From the NCBI GenBank assembly GCA_034664125.1, contig JAXDIG010000017.1, positions 37,509 to 101,508 on the forward strand: 64,000 nt of DNA. Reading direction: 5' to 3'. Origin of the DNA: JACVRW01 sp034664125 (GTDB taxonomy: Bacteria; Actinomycetota; Thermoleophilia; Solirubrobacterales; Thermoleophilaceae). Below are positions 35,815-43,529 of this stretch, in pieces. The stretch's first letter is position 1. The number at the start of each line of letters is the position of its first letter. The notes under the pieces are model-generated. The model saw only the letters and a list, made by a program, of their open reading frames with translations. It searched no databases and was not told the DNA's origin. The translations under genes and the position numbers were made by a program.

Positions 35815-36734
35815 TGGCTCGGTCGCTCAGTCAGAGCGGCCTGGGCCGCTTCCTCAGCATCTCCTTCAACCAGCCGCTCGGCCCGCGCATCTCGCCGGAC
35901 GGGGTGCGCGGCTACTACATAGACATGCGCGTAAAGGCCAAGACACCCACTTGGCCGTCGCCCGACCTCCCGCCGATCGAAGACGCGCTCCAGGTGGTCA
36001 TCGCCCAGTGGGGGCTGGGCGCCTACGAGCACTGGCTCGAGACGGGCCGCGAGGAGTGGCTGACCGCGGCGCGGGCGGCGTGCGAGCACTTCGTCCGCAG
36101 CCAGCGGACCTCAGGCCCGCTCGCAGGCGGCTGGACTCACGAGTGGGCCTTCCCGCACAGCTTCCACCTCGATCCGCCCTGGGTGTCCGGCATGGCTCAG
36201 GGCGAGGCGGCCAGCCTGCTGGTGCGCGTCCACTCCGAGACGGGGGAGGACGCGCTGGCGGAGGCCGCCCTGAACGGCCTGCGCCCGCTGAGCGTGCCCA
36301 GCGCGGAGGGCGGCGTCCGGGTCGAGCTCGAGGGCGGGCCGTTCTTCGAGGAGTACCCGACCTCGCCCTCGTCGATGGTGCTCAACGGAGGCATCTTCGC
36401 GCTCTGGGGCGTGCGCGACGTGGCGGTTGCGCTTGGAGACGCCGACGCCGGCCGGCTGTTCGAGGACGCCCTGAGCGCCCTGGCTGCGGGCATCGGCCGG
36501 TGGGACCTCGGCTACTGGAGTCGCTACGACCTCTATCCGCACAAGCGCGTCAACATAGCCAGCAACGCCTACCACGAGCTTCACGTCGACCAGCTGACCG
36601 CGATGAACGCCGTGGCGGCGCGCCCGGCGCTCGTCGAGGCGGAGGCGCGCTTCCGGCGTTACTACGAGCGCCGGCTCAACCGCGGCCGCGCGTTCGCCGG
36701 CAAGGTGGCGTTCCGTTTGGCGGTGCCGCGCTGA
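35814..36734 (+). CDS. D-glucuronyl C5-epimerase-like protein
   Basis: A 306-residue protein matching the C-terminal catalytic domain of heparosan-type glucuronyl C5-epimerases. Landmarks: QGEAASLLVRVHSETGED, EEYPTSPSSMVLNGGIFALWGVRDVA and NIASNAYHELHVDQLTAM, comparable to WDYHTTHINQL in animal GLCE. Such enzymes turn D-glucuronate into L-iduronate within a polymer. No signal peptide is seen, so it may act on the cytoplasmic lipid-linked unit. It overlaps the GT4 gene by 1 nt. A perfect hairpin terminator follows. Confidence 0.85.
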   Translation: MARSLSQSGLGRFLSISFNQPLGPRISPDGVRGYYIDMRVKAKTPTWPSPDLPPIEDALQVVIAQWGLGAYEHWLETGREEWLTAARAACEHFVRSQRTSGPLAGGWTHEWAFPHSFHLDPPWVSGMAQGEAASLLVRVHSETGEDALAEAALNGLRPLSVPSAEGGVRVELEGGPFFEEYPTSPSSMVLNGGIFALWGVRDVAVALGDADAGRLFEDALSALAAGIGRWDLGYWSRYDLYPHKRVNIASNAYHELHVDQLTAMNAVAARPALVEAEARFRRYYERRLNRGRAFAGKVAFRLAVPR

Positions 36735-36740
36735 AATAGA

Positions 36741-36779
36741 CACGAGCCCGGCAGCGGAGGGACCGCGGCCGGGCTCGTG
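36741..36779. terminator. Bidirectional hairpin terminator
   Basis: Perfect 12-bp arms CACGAGCCCGGC (36741-36752) and GCCGGGCTCGTG (36768-36779) lie between the convergent C5-epimerase and LPFTG-protein genes and can serve both. Confidence 0.75.
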
Positions 36780-36810
36780 GGCCCTGCAGTATCTGTTTTG
36801 TCGTACGCCT

Positions 36811-37104
36811 CTAGGCGGGCGGGCGATGCGTCAGCCGGCGCAGGCCGAGGCCCAAGCCAAGCAGAAGACCGCCAGCCGCGGCGAGGACGCCGAGGTCGGC
36901 ACCGGTGAACGGAAGGCTTCCACCCTCGTCCGCCGCCGCCTGAACCGGAGCGGCGGTGTCTCCGCCGCCACCCTGCTCGAGGCCTGCGACGACGTTCGAG
37001 CCGCCGTAGCCCTCCTTGCCGGACTGTGCGTACACGGCCGGTGCAGCGAATGCGAGCAACGCGGTTGCTCCCACCACCGCGAAAAGCTTCTTAAGTCGCG
37101 TCAT
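36811..37104 (-). CDS. Short LPFTG sortase-substrate surface protein
   Basis: A 97-residue exported protein. The signal peptide is MTRLKKLFAVVGATALLAFA. The mature part is only about 45 residues, Gly/Ala-rich, with no domain. The C-terminus is a full wall-sorting signal: LPFTG, a hydrophobic stretch and the tail RRLTHRPPA. A sortase would cut after Thr and join it to peptidoglycan. The ATG at 37104 has AAGGAG upstream; an ATG at 37140 is less likely because it would put a charged extension before the signal. The candidate sortase is at 42830-43459. Confidence 0.85.
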   Translation of the reverse strand: MTRLKKLFAVVGATALLAFAAPAVYAQSGKEGYGGSNVVAGLEQGGGGDTAAPVQAAADEGGSLPFTGADLGVLAAAGGLLLGLGLGLRRLTHRPPA

Positions 37105-37261
37105 TGGACCAGCCAACTCCTTGTCTCGATTCCGTCCCATTGTGTTAACCCCAGCTGAGTGCTCATCCGTGCCCCTGCTCTGCGATGGCTCTCATCTGGC
37201 CTCTCGTCTTTGGTAACACGGGAATCAACTTGGCGTCAAACAAGTTAACAGTCGTTACCCG

Positions 37262-37287
37262 AACCTGTTCAAAACCTACTCAAACCT
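37262..37287 (-). promoter_or_regulatory. Three phased AGGTT direct repeats
   Basis: AACCT occurs at 37262-37266, 37273-37277 and 37283-37287, with spacings of 11 and 10 bp, in the AT-rich block about 160-180 bp upstream of the LPFTG start. Direct repeats one helical turn apart are typical of OmpR-type response-regulator sites. The regulator is unknown. Confidence 0.4.
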
Positions 37288-37446
37288 ATCCCGACGCCGC
37301 TTCGACGGCCTCGTCCTGGGTCCTGCGATTCCCGCAAACTCGACATATTTCTGGCCCTTTGGGGTACGACCATCCGGGCACCGAACCGGTACAGAGCGCC
37401 ACGGTACCCGGGGGGTCGGACGCACCGCCGCGAATGGCTCGCAGAG

Positions 37447-37509
37447 GCGCCGGCCGAGCGGCTCCCGGCGCCGGCGGCGCGGCTCCGGGCGCCGGCGGCG
37501 CGGCTCCGG
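37447..37509. repeat. 21-bp tandem repeat, three units
   Basis: Units at 37447-37467, 37468-37488 and 37489-37509; the last two are identical (GCGCCGGCGGCGCGGCTCCG plus G) and the first has a few changes. Length is a multiple of three (Ala-Gly-Gly-Ala-Ala-Pro-Gly if read forward) but no supported gene contains it. Confidence 0.75.
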
Positions 37510-37574
37510 GTGGCGCCCGCGCGGCACCCCCGGCGAACGACCGCGATAAAGGGGGCGAAGAGCTCCCGCTCGCC

Positions 37575-37621
37575 ACGAGACTGACTTTGACCCTGTAATA
37601 CGGGGGAAAACTCAGTCTCGT
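37575..37621. other. Unassigned stem-loop
   Basis: Perfect 10-bp arms ACGAGACTGA and TCAGTCTCGT enclose a 27-nt loop in which CCC and GGG segments can pair again. It is too long-looped for a simple terminator and precedes a second hairpin. It could be part of a small RNA; no known RNA family is recognised. Confidence 0.4.
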
Positions 37622-37634
37622 GGGCTGAAGCGAT

Positions 37635-37677
37635 GGCTCGGGCCGCCTTCGTTGCTGCTGTTTGGGGGGCCCGAGCC
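37635..37677. terminator. Hairpin terminator after second Wzy-like gene
   Basis: Arms GGCTCGGGCC (37635-37644) and GGCCCGAGCC (37668-37677) are perfect. It lies 20 bp beyond the stop of the minus-strand gene at 37697 and could also stop plus-strand transcripts. Confidence 0.6.
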
Positions 37678-37696
37678 GTTTCCGAAATCACCACGG

Positions 37697-39727
37697 TCAC
37701 TCCGGCCCGATCCGGGCCGCCACGTCCTCCTGGATGGCGCGGTCCGCTTCGAGGGGGTCGAGCCGGTCGCCGAACTCCGCGCGCTCCAGGGACTCCATGG
37801 CCACCTCGTCCAGCGGAGCCATCTGGGTGGCCTCGCGGATCAGCCGCACCGCCTCGCGCTGGCGCCCGGCGTGCGAGGCGAGCACGCCCAGCAGCAGGTG
37901 GAGCCCGGAGTCCCCCGGATCGCGCTCCAGGGCCGCGCGCAGCTTGCGCTCGGCCACCCCATAGCGCTGCCGCCTGAGCTCGATGATGCCGGCTGCCTTG
38001 TCCGGGACCGGGGTGAGCGGGTTCAGGCTCGCCGCGCGGTCGAGATGGTCCAGGGCCGCCTGCGGGTTCTGCGCGGCGATCTTCGTTCCGCGCCGCTGCT
38101 CGCGTTCCGCGAGCCAGGGCGGCACGACCGAAACCGCCACCAGGAGCGCGCAGGCGGCTGCGATGGCGAGGACTCCCCGCGGGGCTTGTGCCGCCGCGCC
38201 CGCCGGCTCCTCGCGCAGGCCGCGGGCGCACGCCATCGCCACGCCGAGGCCCAGCATGGCCGGGCCGGCGAGGCCCGGGAACTCCCAGAACCAGTCGAGG
38301 GATCCGTGTACGAGCCAGTACGCGAACATCAGCACGCCGACGCCGGCCGCCACGCCGGCGAGATCGTTTCGGCGCAGGGCGGGCACCGACGCCACCAGGG
38401 CCGCCACGAATGCCCCGAACATCAGCAACGCCCCGATCAGCCCGGTTTCGGCCAGGGCCACGAGCTCCGTGCTGTGCGGATAGCGCGGCGTCTGCGGGCT
38501 CTCACCCTGCTTCTGGTAGGCGCGGCCGAAGTTGTCGGCGCCCGCTCCCAGCAGCGGCGCCTTGTCGAACTCGCGCCACGCGATGCGCCAGTAGTCGAAG
38601 CGGTACGTGGAAGAGCTCGCGCTGAACCGGCTGGACACCTGCTGCGGCCCGGCGCCGCCCTGCTTGAACTCGTCCCAGTGATCGCTGAGCGTCGCGATCG
38701 GGCTGCGCTCGACCACCCCGTAGCCGACCAGGCCGACGCACGCCATGGCCACGACCGCCGCCACCACGCCGGCGCTGATCCGGCGGGCGGTGCGGGCGGG
38801 CAGCTCGACCCGCCTGTCCAGGAGCGCCGCGGCCGTCCCGAGCACCACCAGCGCCGCGCTGGCCAGCAGCAGCATCCGCAGGGCGGTGTCATAGGTGTCG
38901 CCCGTGGGCTGGAGCGGGTGCCAGTCGCGGTAGACGTCGAGGAGCGGGTTGAGCGCGAGCAGCAGCCCGACGCCCACGGCGGCCAAAGACACGATCGTGC
39001 GCCCTCGCCCGGGCACGACCACGATTGCGATCACCACAGCCACGGGCAGGGCGATCAGCCAGCCGCGGCTCTGTCCGAGTAGGGCCGCGCCCAGGAGCAG
39101 GCATGCGGCGCCCAGGAAGAGGCCGCGCAGCGGCGCCGGCACTCCGCGACGTCCCGCCAGGATCGTGCAGGGCAGCATGCCCAGCATCCAGAGGGCCACG
39201 TTGGCGTTGGTGTAGCCCACGGGCTCCGCGAGGCGGGCCTCGTAGAAGTACTGCACCGACTGGTCCGCCCCCGGCACCTTGAGCAGCTCGAAGAGGGCGA
39301 TCGCCGCCACACCCAGTCCGTAGGCGCCGAGCACGAACGCCGCCGCGTCGCCGCGCAGGGGCCAGAGCGTGCAGAGCGCCAGGATCACCGCGTACAGCAG
39401 CGTGCGGTTGCCCGCGTCCCAGGCGAGCTCCTCCTGCCCCGCCCACAAGATCGATAGCAGCGCCCACGCGCCGTAGGCCGTCAGCAGCGCCACGGCCACC
39501 AGCGCGGCGCGCGACGGCTGCGGACGCGGGAGCGCCACCAGGCATACGAACAGCACGGCCAGCAGCAGCAGCAGCGTGGGCATCCACGTGGTGCCGCGGA
39601 AGCCGCCCTCGTCGCCGGCCAGCCAGAGCAGCGCGGCGACGGCGATCCCGCAAGGGACCAGCCCAGGGCTGCGCTCCACGATCGTCGCGGCACGCGCCCG
39701 GCCTGTGCCCAGGGCGGCGGTGGTCAT
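37697..39727 (-). CDS. O-antigen ligase-family membrane protein with C-terminal TPR domain, second copy
   Basis: A 676-residue protein. About 12 helices carry the Wzy_C/WaaL signature loop: SSSTYRFDYWRIAWREFDKAPLLGAGADNFG then YPHSTELVALAETGLIGALL (His and Glu in the catalytic loop). After the last helix (near 555) a cytoplasmic or external TPR-like tail follows: NPQAALDHLDRAASLNPLTPVPD and RYGVAERKLRAALERDPGDSGLHLLLGVLA. Ligases with TPR tails often attach glycans to proteins or lipids. It ends a four-gene sugar-nucleotide operon. Confidence 0.88.
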   Translation of the reverse strand: MTTAALGTGRARAATIVERSPGLVPCGIAVAALLWLAGDEGGFRGTTWMPTLLLLLAVLFVCLVALPRPQPSRAALVAVALLTAYGAWALLSILWAGQEELAWDAGNRTLLYAVILALCTLWPLRGDAAAFVLGAYGLGVAAIALFELLKVPGADQSVQYFYEARLAEPVGYTNANVALWMLGMLPCTILAGRRGVPAPLRGLFLGAACLLLGAALLGQSRGWLIALPVAVVIAIVVVPGRGRTIVSLAAVGVGLLLALNPLLDVYRDWHPLQPTGDTYDTALRMLLLASAALVVLGTAAALLDRRVELPARTARRISAGVVAAVVAMACVGLVGYGVVERSPIATLSDHWDEFKQGGAGPQQVSSRFSASSSTYRFDYWRIAWREFDKAPLLGAGADNFGRAYQKQGESPQTPRYPHSTELVALAETGLIGALLMFGAFVAALVASVPALRRNDLAGVAAGVGVLMFAYWLVHGSLDWFWEFPGLAGPAMLGLGVAMACARGLREEPAGAAAQAPRGVLAIAAACALLVAVSVVPPWLAEREQRRGTKIAAQNPQAALDHLDRAASLNPLTPVPDKAAGIIELRRQRYGVAERKLRAALERDPGDSGLHLLLGVLASHAGRQREAVRLIREATQMAPLDEVAMESLERAEFGDRLDPLEADRAIQEDVAARIGPE

Positions 39728-39730
39728 GGC

Positions 39731-40912
39731 TCAGCCGCCGGTTACGGCGCCCGTGCGGGAGAGGCGGCTCACACCGTCGGCGAGTGCCGAAACCGTTCGG
39801 TCCTGGTCGGCCTCCGACAGCGTGGGGAAGAGGGGGAGCGTCAGCTCGGCGCGCGCGACCAGCTCGCTGCGCGGCAGCTCGCGGGCGGGGCCCGCGTATG
39901 CGCTCAGCTCGTGCAGGGCGGGGTAGAGGACGCTGGTCTGCACGCGGCGCTCCTCGAGCATGAATGCCCGCAGCGGGTCGCGCAGCTCGTGATCCTCGAC
40001 TATCACCGGCATCACGTAGCACGACGAGACGTCCACCTCGGCGTTGTCGTAGGGCACGCTCACGCCGGGCAGGTCGGCGAGCAGCTCGCGATAACGGTGC
40101 ACCAGGCGCCGCCGCGCCGCGATGTCGTCCTCGAGCCCGGCCATGCGCGCGGTCAGCAAGGCCGCCCGCGGCTCGTCCATCCGGTAGTTGTAGCCCACGC
40201 CCACCACGTCGTAGCCGGGCGCGTGGCCGCGGTGGCGGTCCCACGTCCCCGTGGTCATCGCGTGCGAGCGCAGGCTGCGCGCCTGCGCGGCGACCTCGTC
40301 GTCGTCGGTGGCCAGCAGGCCGCCCTCGCCGCAGGACAGGACCTTGTTCGAGAAGAAGGAGAAGCAGCCCGACTGCCCGTGGGTGCCGAGCTTGCGCGAG
40401 TCGCCGAGGGGCGTGGCGCTGGGGCTGTGGGCGGCGTCCTCGATCAGGGCGATACCGGCGTCCTCGCAGAGCTCCCGCAAGGCGGCGAGGTCGGCCGCGT
40501 AGCCGCCGTAGTGCACGGCGCACACGGCCTTGGTGCGAGGCGTGATGCGGCTCTGCACGTCCTCCGGGTGGATGCCCAGGTCGTGCGTGCCCTTCACCTC
40601 GGCGAAGACCGGCTCGGCGCCGCAGTAGCGGGCGGCCGCGGCGGTGGCGACGAACGTGATGGCCGGCACGATCACCTCGTCTCCCGGGCCGACGCCGGCC
40701 GCGAGGTAGGCCAGGTGCAGCGCCGCGGTGCAGTTGGCGAGCGCGATCGCGTGGCGGCTGCCGAGGTGCTCGGCGAAGACCTGCTCGAACTCCTGGGTGC
40801 GCGGGCCCATCGTCAGCCAGCCCGAGCGCAGCGTGTCCGCCACGGCGTCGATGTGGGGCTGCTGGAGCTGGACGTCGAACAGCGGGATCAGCGGCTCTTG
40901 GGAGGCGCTCAT
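39731..40912 (-). CDS. DegT/DnrJ/EryC1-family sugar aminotransferase
   Basis: A 393-residue PLP enzyme that aminates a keto-sugar nucleotide. Landmarks: GSRHAIALANCTAALHLAYLAAG, DEVIVPAITFVATAAAA, IEDAAHSPSA, and the PLP Lys in CFSFFSNKVLSCGEGG (about residue 190). The exact product is unknown. It overlaps the upstream epimerase stop by 1 nt (TGATG) and is followed 3 nt later by the second Wzy-like gene, so all are one operon. Confidence 0.92.
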   Translation of the reverse strand: MSASQEPLIPLFDVQLQQPHIDAVADTLRSGWLTMGPRTQEFEQVFAEHLGSRHAIALANCTAALHLAYLAAGVGPGDEVIVPAITFVATAAAARYCGAEPVFAEVKGTHDLGIHPEDVQSRITPRTKAVCAVHYGGYAADLAALRELCEDAGIALIEDAAHSPSATPLGDSRKLGTHGQSGCFSFFSNKVLSCGEGGLLATDDDEVAAQARSLRSHAMTTGTWDRHRGHAPGYDVVGVGYNYRMDEPRAALLTARMAGLEDDIAARRRLVHRYRELLADLPGVSVPYDNAEVDVSSCYVMPVIVEDHELRDPLRAFMLEERRVQTSVLYPALHELSAYAGPARELPRSELVARAELTLPLFPTLSEADQDRTVSALADGVSRLSRTGAVTGG

Positions 40913-41883
40913 CAGCCGATGTTGGAGTAGCGAGGCGAGAACGGGTCCCCGAAGCGCTCCTCCTCGAGGGCGCCCACCAGCTCGTCGATGCCGGTCGGCA
41001 CCCGCTGCAGCGGCTCGTAGCCGAGCTCTTCCTTGATGAGCTCGAAGGAAACCTTGTAGTCGCGCGGGTCCTCGGTGCGGCTCACGTACTCCACCTCGCC
41101 GCGGCCGAGCCGCTCGGTGATCAGCCCGACCAGGTCGAGCTTGCGGTAGTTCTCGTCCGAGTGGCCGGCGTTGAACACGCGCCCGGCGACCTTCTCGAGC
41201 GGCGAGGCCAGCACCAGCGCCACGGCCCGGGCCGCGTCGCGGACGTGCACGTACGGGCGCCAGAAGGTTTCGCCGAAGACGTCGAGCTTGCGGTCCGCCC
41301 AGAGGTCGCGCGTGAACTCGTTGACCGTGAGGTCGAAGCGCATGCGGTGGCCCACGCCGTACACGGTCGCGAAACGCAGGCAGGTGGCGGCGAGGCCGTT
41401 CTGATCGCCCTCGAGCAGCGAGCGCTCCATCGCGACCTTCTGCTCGGCATAGAGGGACACGGGCCGCAGCTCGCCCGTCTCGTCGATCGGCACGGTCGGG
41501 TCGGCCATGCGCCCGTAGTTCGAGCAGGTCGACGCGAACAGGAAGCGCTCCACGCCCCCGGCGCGGGCGTCCGCCACGAGGGAGGCCGTGCCCTCCACGT
41601 TCACCGCGTTGGACAGCTCGGGATCGCGCCCGCAGGCGGGGTCGCCCACGATCGCGGCCAGGTGCACGACCGCCTCGACGCCATCGAGGGCGCGCTTGCG
41701 CGCCTCGGGATCGCGCACGTCGCCGCGCTGGAGCTCCACGCCGAGCGAGTCGAGCCGCGCCGCCACGTCCTCCTGGGAGTGCAGCAGCACGTCGAGCGCG
41801 CGCACGTCGTGGCCGGACTCCAGCAGCTGGTCCACCAGCTCCGCTCCCACGTAGCCGGCGCCTCCGGTTACGAGCACCTTCAC
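40912..41883 (-). CDS. NAD-dependent sugar epimerase/dehydratase
   Basis: A 323-residue extended SDR enzyme. The NAD site GGAGYVGAE is at about residues 7-15, the catalytic Ser/Thr in FASTCSNYG and the Tyr-x3-Lys pair in YAEQK (about 141-145). WRPYVHVRDAARA is the usual late motif. It acts on a nucleotide sugar made by the adjacent nucleotidyltransferase and feeds the aminotransferase (inference). The GTG at 41883 overlaps the nucleotidyltransferase stop as GTGA. Confidence 0.92.
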   Translation of the reverse strand: MKVLVTGGAGYVGAELVDQLLESGHDVRALDVLLHSQEDVAARLDSLGVELQRGDVRDPEARKRALDGVEAVVHLAAIVGDPACGRDPELSNAVNVEGTASLVADARAGGVERFLFASTCSNYGRMADPTVPIDETGELRPVSLYAEQKVAMERSLLEGDQNGLAATCLRFATVYGVGHRMRFDLTVNEFTRDLWADRKLDVFGETFWRPYVHVRDAARAVALVLASPLEKVAGRVFNAGHSDENYRKLDLVGLITERLGRGEVEYVSRTEDPRDYKVSFELIKEELGYEPLQRVPTGIDELVGALEEERFGDPFSPRYSNIG

Positions 41884-42632
41884 GGTGCGGTCCCGGGCTG
41901 TGGCTCGCGTTCCGGCAGGAACATCGGGCGCAGCTGCTCGAACTCGATCAGCGCTTTCTCGTAGTCCTCGTGACGTCCGATGTCGAGCCAGTACCCGTCG
42001 TAGAGGTACGACCCAACCTGGCGGCCCTCGGCCAGCAGCCTGAGCACCAGGTCGGGCAGGTCGAGGTACGTGCCGTGCTCGATGTAGTCGAGCGCCGCGG
42101 GCTCGAGGACGTAGACGCCCATGCTGACCACGTACGGGATCTCGGGCTTCTCCTCGAAGCCGGAGACGTTCAGCATGTTGCCGTTCTGGTTGGAGAAGTG
42201 GAGGACGCCGTACTCGGTGCGCACGACGCGCCGGTGCGACGCGATCGTGAGCACGTTGCCCGTGTCGCGGTGGACGTCCATCAGGTGCCCGTAGTCGAGC
42301 GCGGTCAGCACGTCGCCGTTCATCACGAGGAAGGTGTCGTCCAGATCCTCGATCTCGGCCAGCGGGCCGACCGTGCCGAGCGGCTCGGTTTCCTCGCTGT
42401 AGCCGATGTGCACTCCGTGGCGCGACCCGTCGCCCATCACGGCCCGGACGAGATGAGCGAGGTAGCCGACGGCCAGCGTGATGTCGCCGAAGCCGCAGTC
42501 GCGCAGCTGGTGCACGACCACGTCGAGGATGGCGCGCTCGCCCACCGGAAGCAGCGGCTTGGGAAGCACGGTGGTGTAAGGGCCCAGGCGGGAGCCCTTA
42601 CCGCCCGCCAAGATCACGGCTCGACGTGTCAC
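41880..42632 (-). CDS. Sugar-1-phosphate nucleotidyltransferase
   Basis: A 250-residue enzyme of the RmlA/GalU-like fold that makes an NDP-sugar from a sugar-1-phosphate and NTP. Motifs: AVILAGGKGSRLGPYTTVLPKPLLP (nucleotide and phosphate binding, residues 5 onwards), LVMNGDVLT (metal Asp) and GVYVLEP, YWLDIG near the end. The base used is not clear. The GTG at 42632 is chosen because the motif begins right after it; upstream codons have no family resemblance. It is the first gene of the minus-strand operon. Confidence 0.9.
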   Translation of the reverse strand: MTRRAVILAGGKGSRLGPYTTVLPKPLLPVGERAILDVVVHQLRDCGFGDITLAVGYLAHLVRAVMGDGSRHGVHIGYSEETEPLGTVGPLAEIEDLDDTFLVMNGDVLTALDYGHLMDVHRDTGNVLTIASHRRVVRTEYGVLHFSNQNGNMLNVSGFEEKPEIPYVVSMGVYVLEPAALDYIEHGTYLDLPDLVLRLLAEGRQVGSYLYDGYWLDIGRHEDYEKALIEFEQLRPMFLPEREPQPGTAP

Positions 42633-42692
42633 TGCACTTTCTGTCGGCACTCGGGGCAAAAGGTTGAGTCTGCCGCTTATGCTTGCAGCCCG

Positions 42693-42833
42693 ATGCGAAT
42701 CGTGTGGAAGGTCGTGTACTGGTTGGCGGTTCTGGCCATTTCCGTGGTGCTCCTCGTGGTGCTCATGATGTGGTTTGAATCGCGGGACGCCTCCAAGGTG
42801 GAGAACTCCGGCGTTCCGCGTCAGGTCGCCTAG
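42693..42833 (+). CDS. 46-residue single-pass membrane protein
   Basis: A small frame starting ATG at 42693: a short basic start (MRIVWK), one long transmembrane helix (VVYWLAVLAISVVLLVVLMMW, about 7-27) and a 19-residue polar tail. The hydrophobic pattern and the clean stop argue for a real gene. It diverges from the nucleotidyltransferase and its TAG stop shares CTAG with the stop of the convergent sortase gene. No function is known; a membrane helper of the sortase or polysaccharide system is conceivable. Confidence 0.5.
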   Translation: MRIVWKVVYWLAVLAISVVLLVVLMMWFESRDASKVENSGVPRQVA

Positions 42834-43459
42834 GCCTTCCGCACGGTGGCGGGGCGGCGGTCGACGAGCCGAGCGAAGGCCACGATCCGCTGCGCCGCCG
42901 AGTAAAGCGGATGGCACGCGGTCAGCACGAGCTGATCGTGACCCACCTTCTTCGTCACCCAGAGGGCGCTGTCATCGACGATCTGCGTGCGGTCGACCCG
43001 GTAGACGAACGTGCCGTAGGGCAGCTCGGCCACGATCCGATCGCCCTTCTTGAGCTGGTTGAGCTTGCGGAAGGGCGCTCCGTAGGTGGTCCGGTGGCCG
43101 GCGATGGCGGAGGTGCCGTGCTGCCCGGGAAGCGGGGTGTCGGGGTAGTGCCCGGGGCCCTTGCGGAGGTTGTCGGCGTCGGTGCCCTCGATCACGTACT
43201 CGGACACCCCGATCGAGGGGATCAGCAGCTTCCCGAGCGCGTCTCCGCGCAGCGGCTCCTTCTGGACGACCCGCTTCGGAGGGTCGATCAGGGCCTTCTC
43301 GAGTTTGACCTGCTGGCGTTCGGAGAAGTACGCGGAAACGGGTTCCTGCCACGCCAGCGTGATCACGGCATCGGAGATCAGCAGGACCCCGCTGACCATC
43401 ATCACTGACGCGACGAAGCGCAGCACGACACGGATTGGGTGCGCGCGAAGTCGCGTCAC
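42830..43459 (-). CDS. Sortase, class E-like
   Basis: A 209-residue transpeptidase. An N-terminal signal-anchor helix (about 10-35) is followed by the sortase barrel: catalytic His in AIAGHRTTYGAPF (about 121), Cys in LVLTACHPLYSAAQRIV (about 183) and Arg in the same stretch. It cleaves a C-terminal sorting signal and links the protein to the wall. The only candidate substrate in view is the LPFTG protein 5.7 kb away. The class is judged from general layout; class E enzymes usually prefer LAxTG, so the pairing is uncertain. Confidence 0.92.
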   Translation of the reverse strand: MTRLRAHPIRVVLRFVASVMMVSGVLLISDAVITLAWQEPVSAYFSERQQVKLEKALIDPPKRVVQKEPLRGDALGKLLIPSIGVSEYVIEGTDADNLRKGPGHYPDTPLPGQHGTSAIAGHRTTYGAPFRKLNQLKKGDRIVAELPYGTFVYRVDRTQIVDDSALWVTKKVGHDQLVLTACHPLYSAAQRIVAFARLVDRRPATVRKA

Positions 43460-43529
43460 GGTGCGCCCCAGTCTAGGCAGACGGGGTTACGCTTAGCTCG
43501 TTCCGCGACTAGGAGACGAAGCATCCCCA

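Larger units (their letters stand above)
37105..37696. other. 592-bp intergenic region: regulatory repeats and hairpins
   Basis: No convincing gene. 37200-37290 is much more AT-rich than the rest and carries three AACCT elements in helical phase (37262, 37273, 37283), probably a regulator site for the LPFTG gene on the minus strand. 37447-37509 is a 21-bp triplicate. 37575-37621 and 37635-37677 are hairpins. Open frames crossing it (for example 37185-37598) have no ribosome site or family resemblance. Confidence 0.55.

Noticed and set aside
37185..37598. 137-residue plus frame with AGGAAPG repeats
   Set aside because: No ribosome site, begins in AT-rich regulatory DNA, and its repeat comes from a 21-bp tandem duplication; not enough for a gene.
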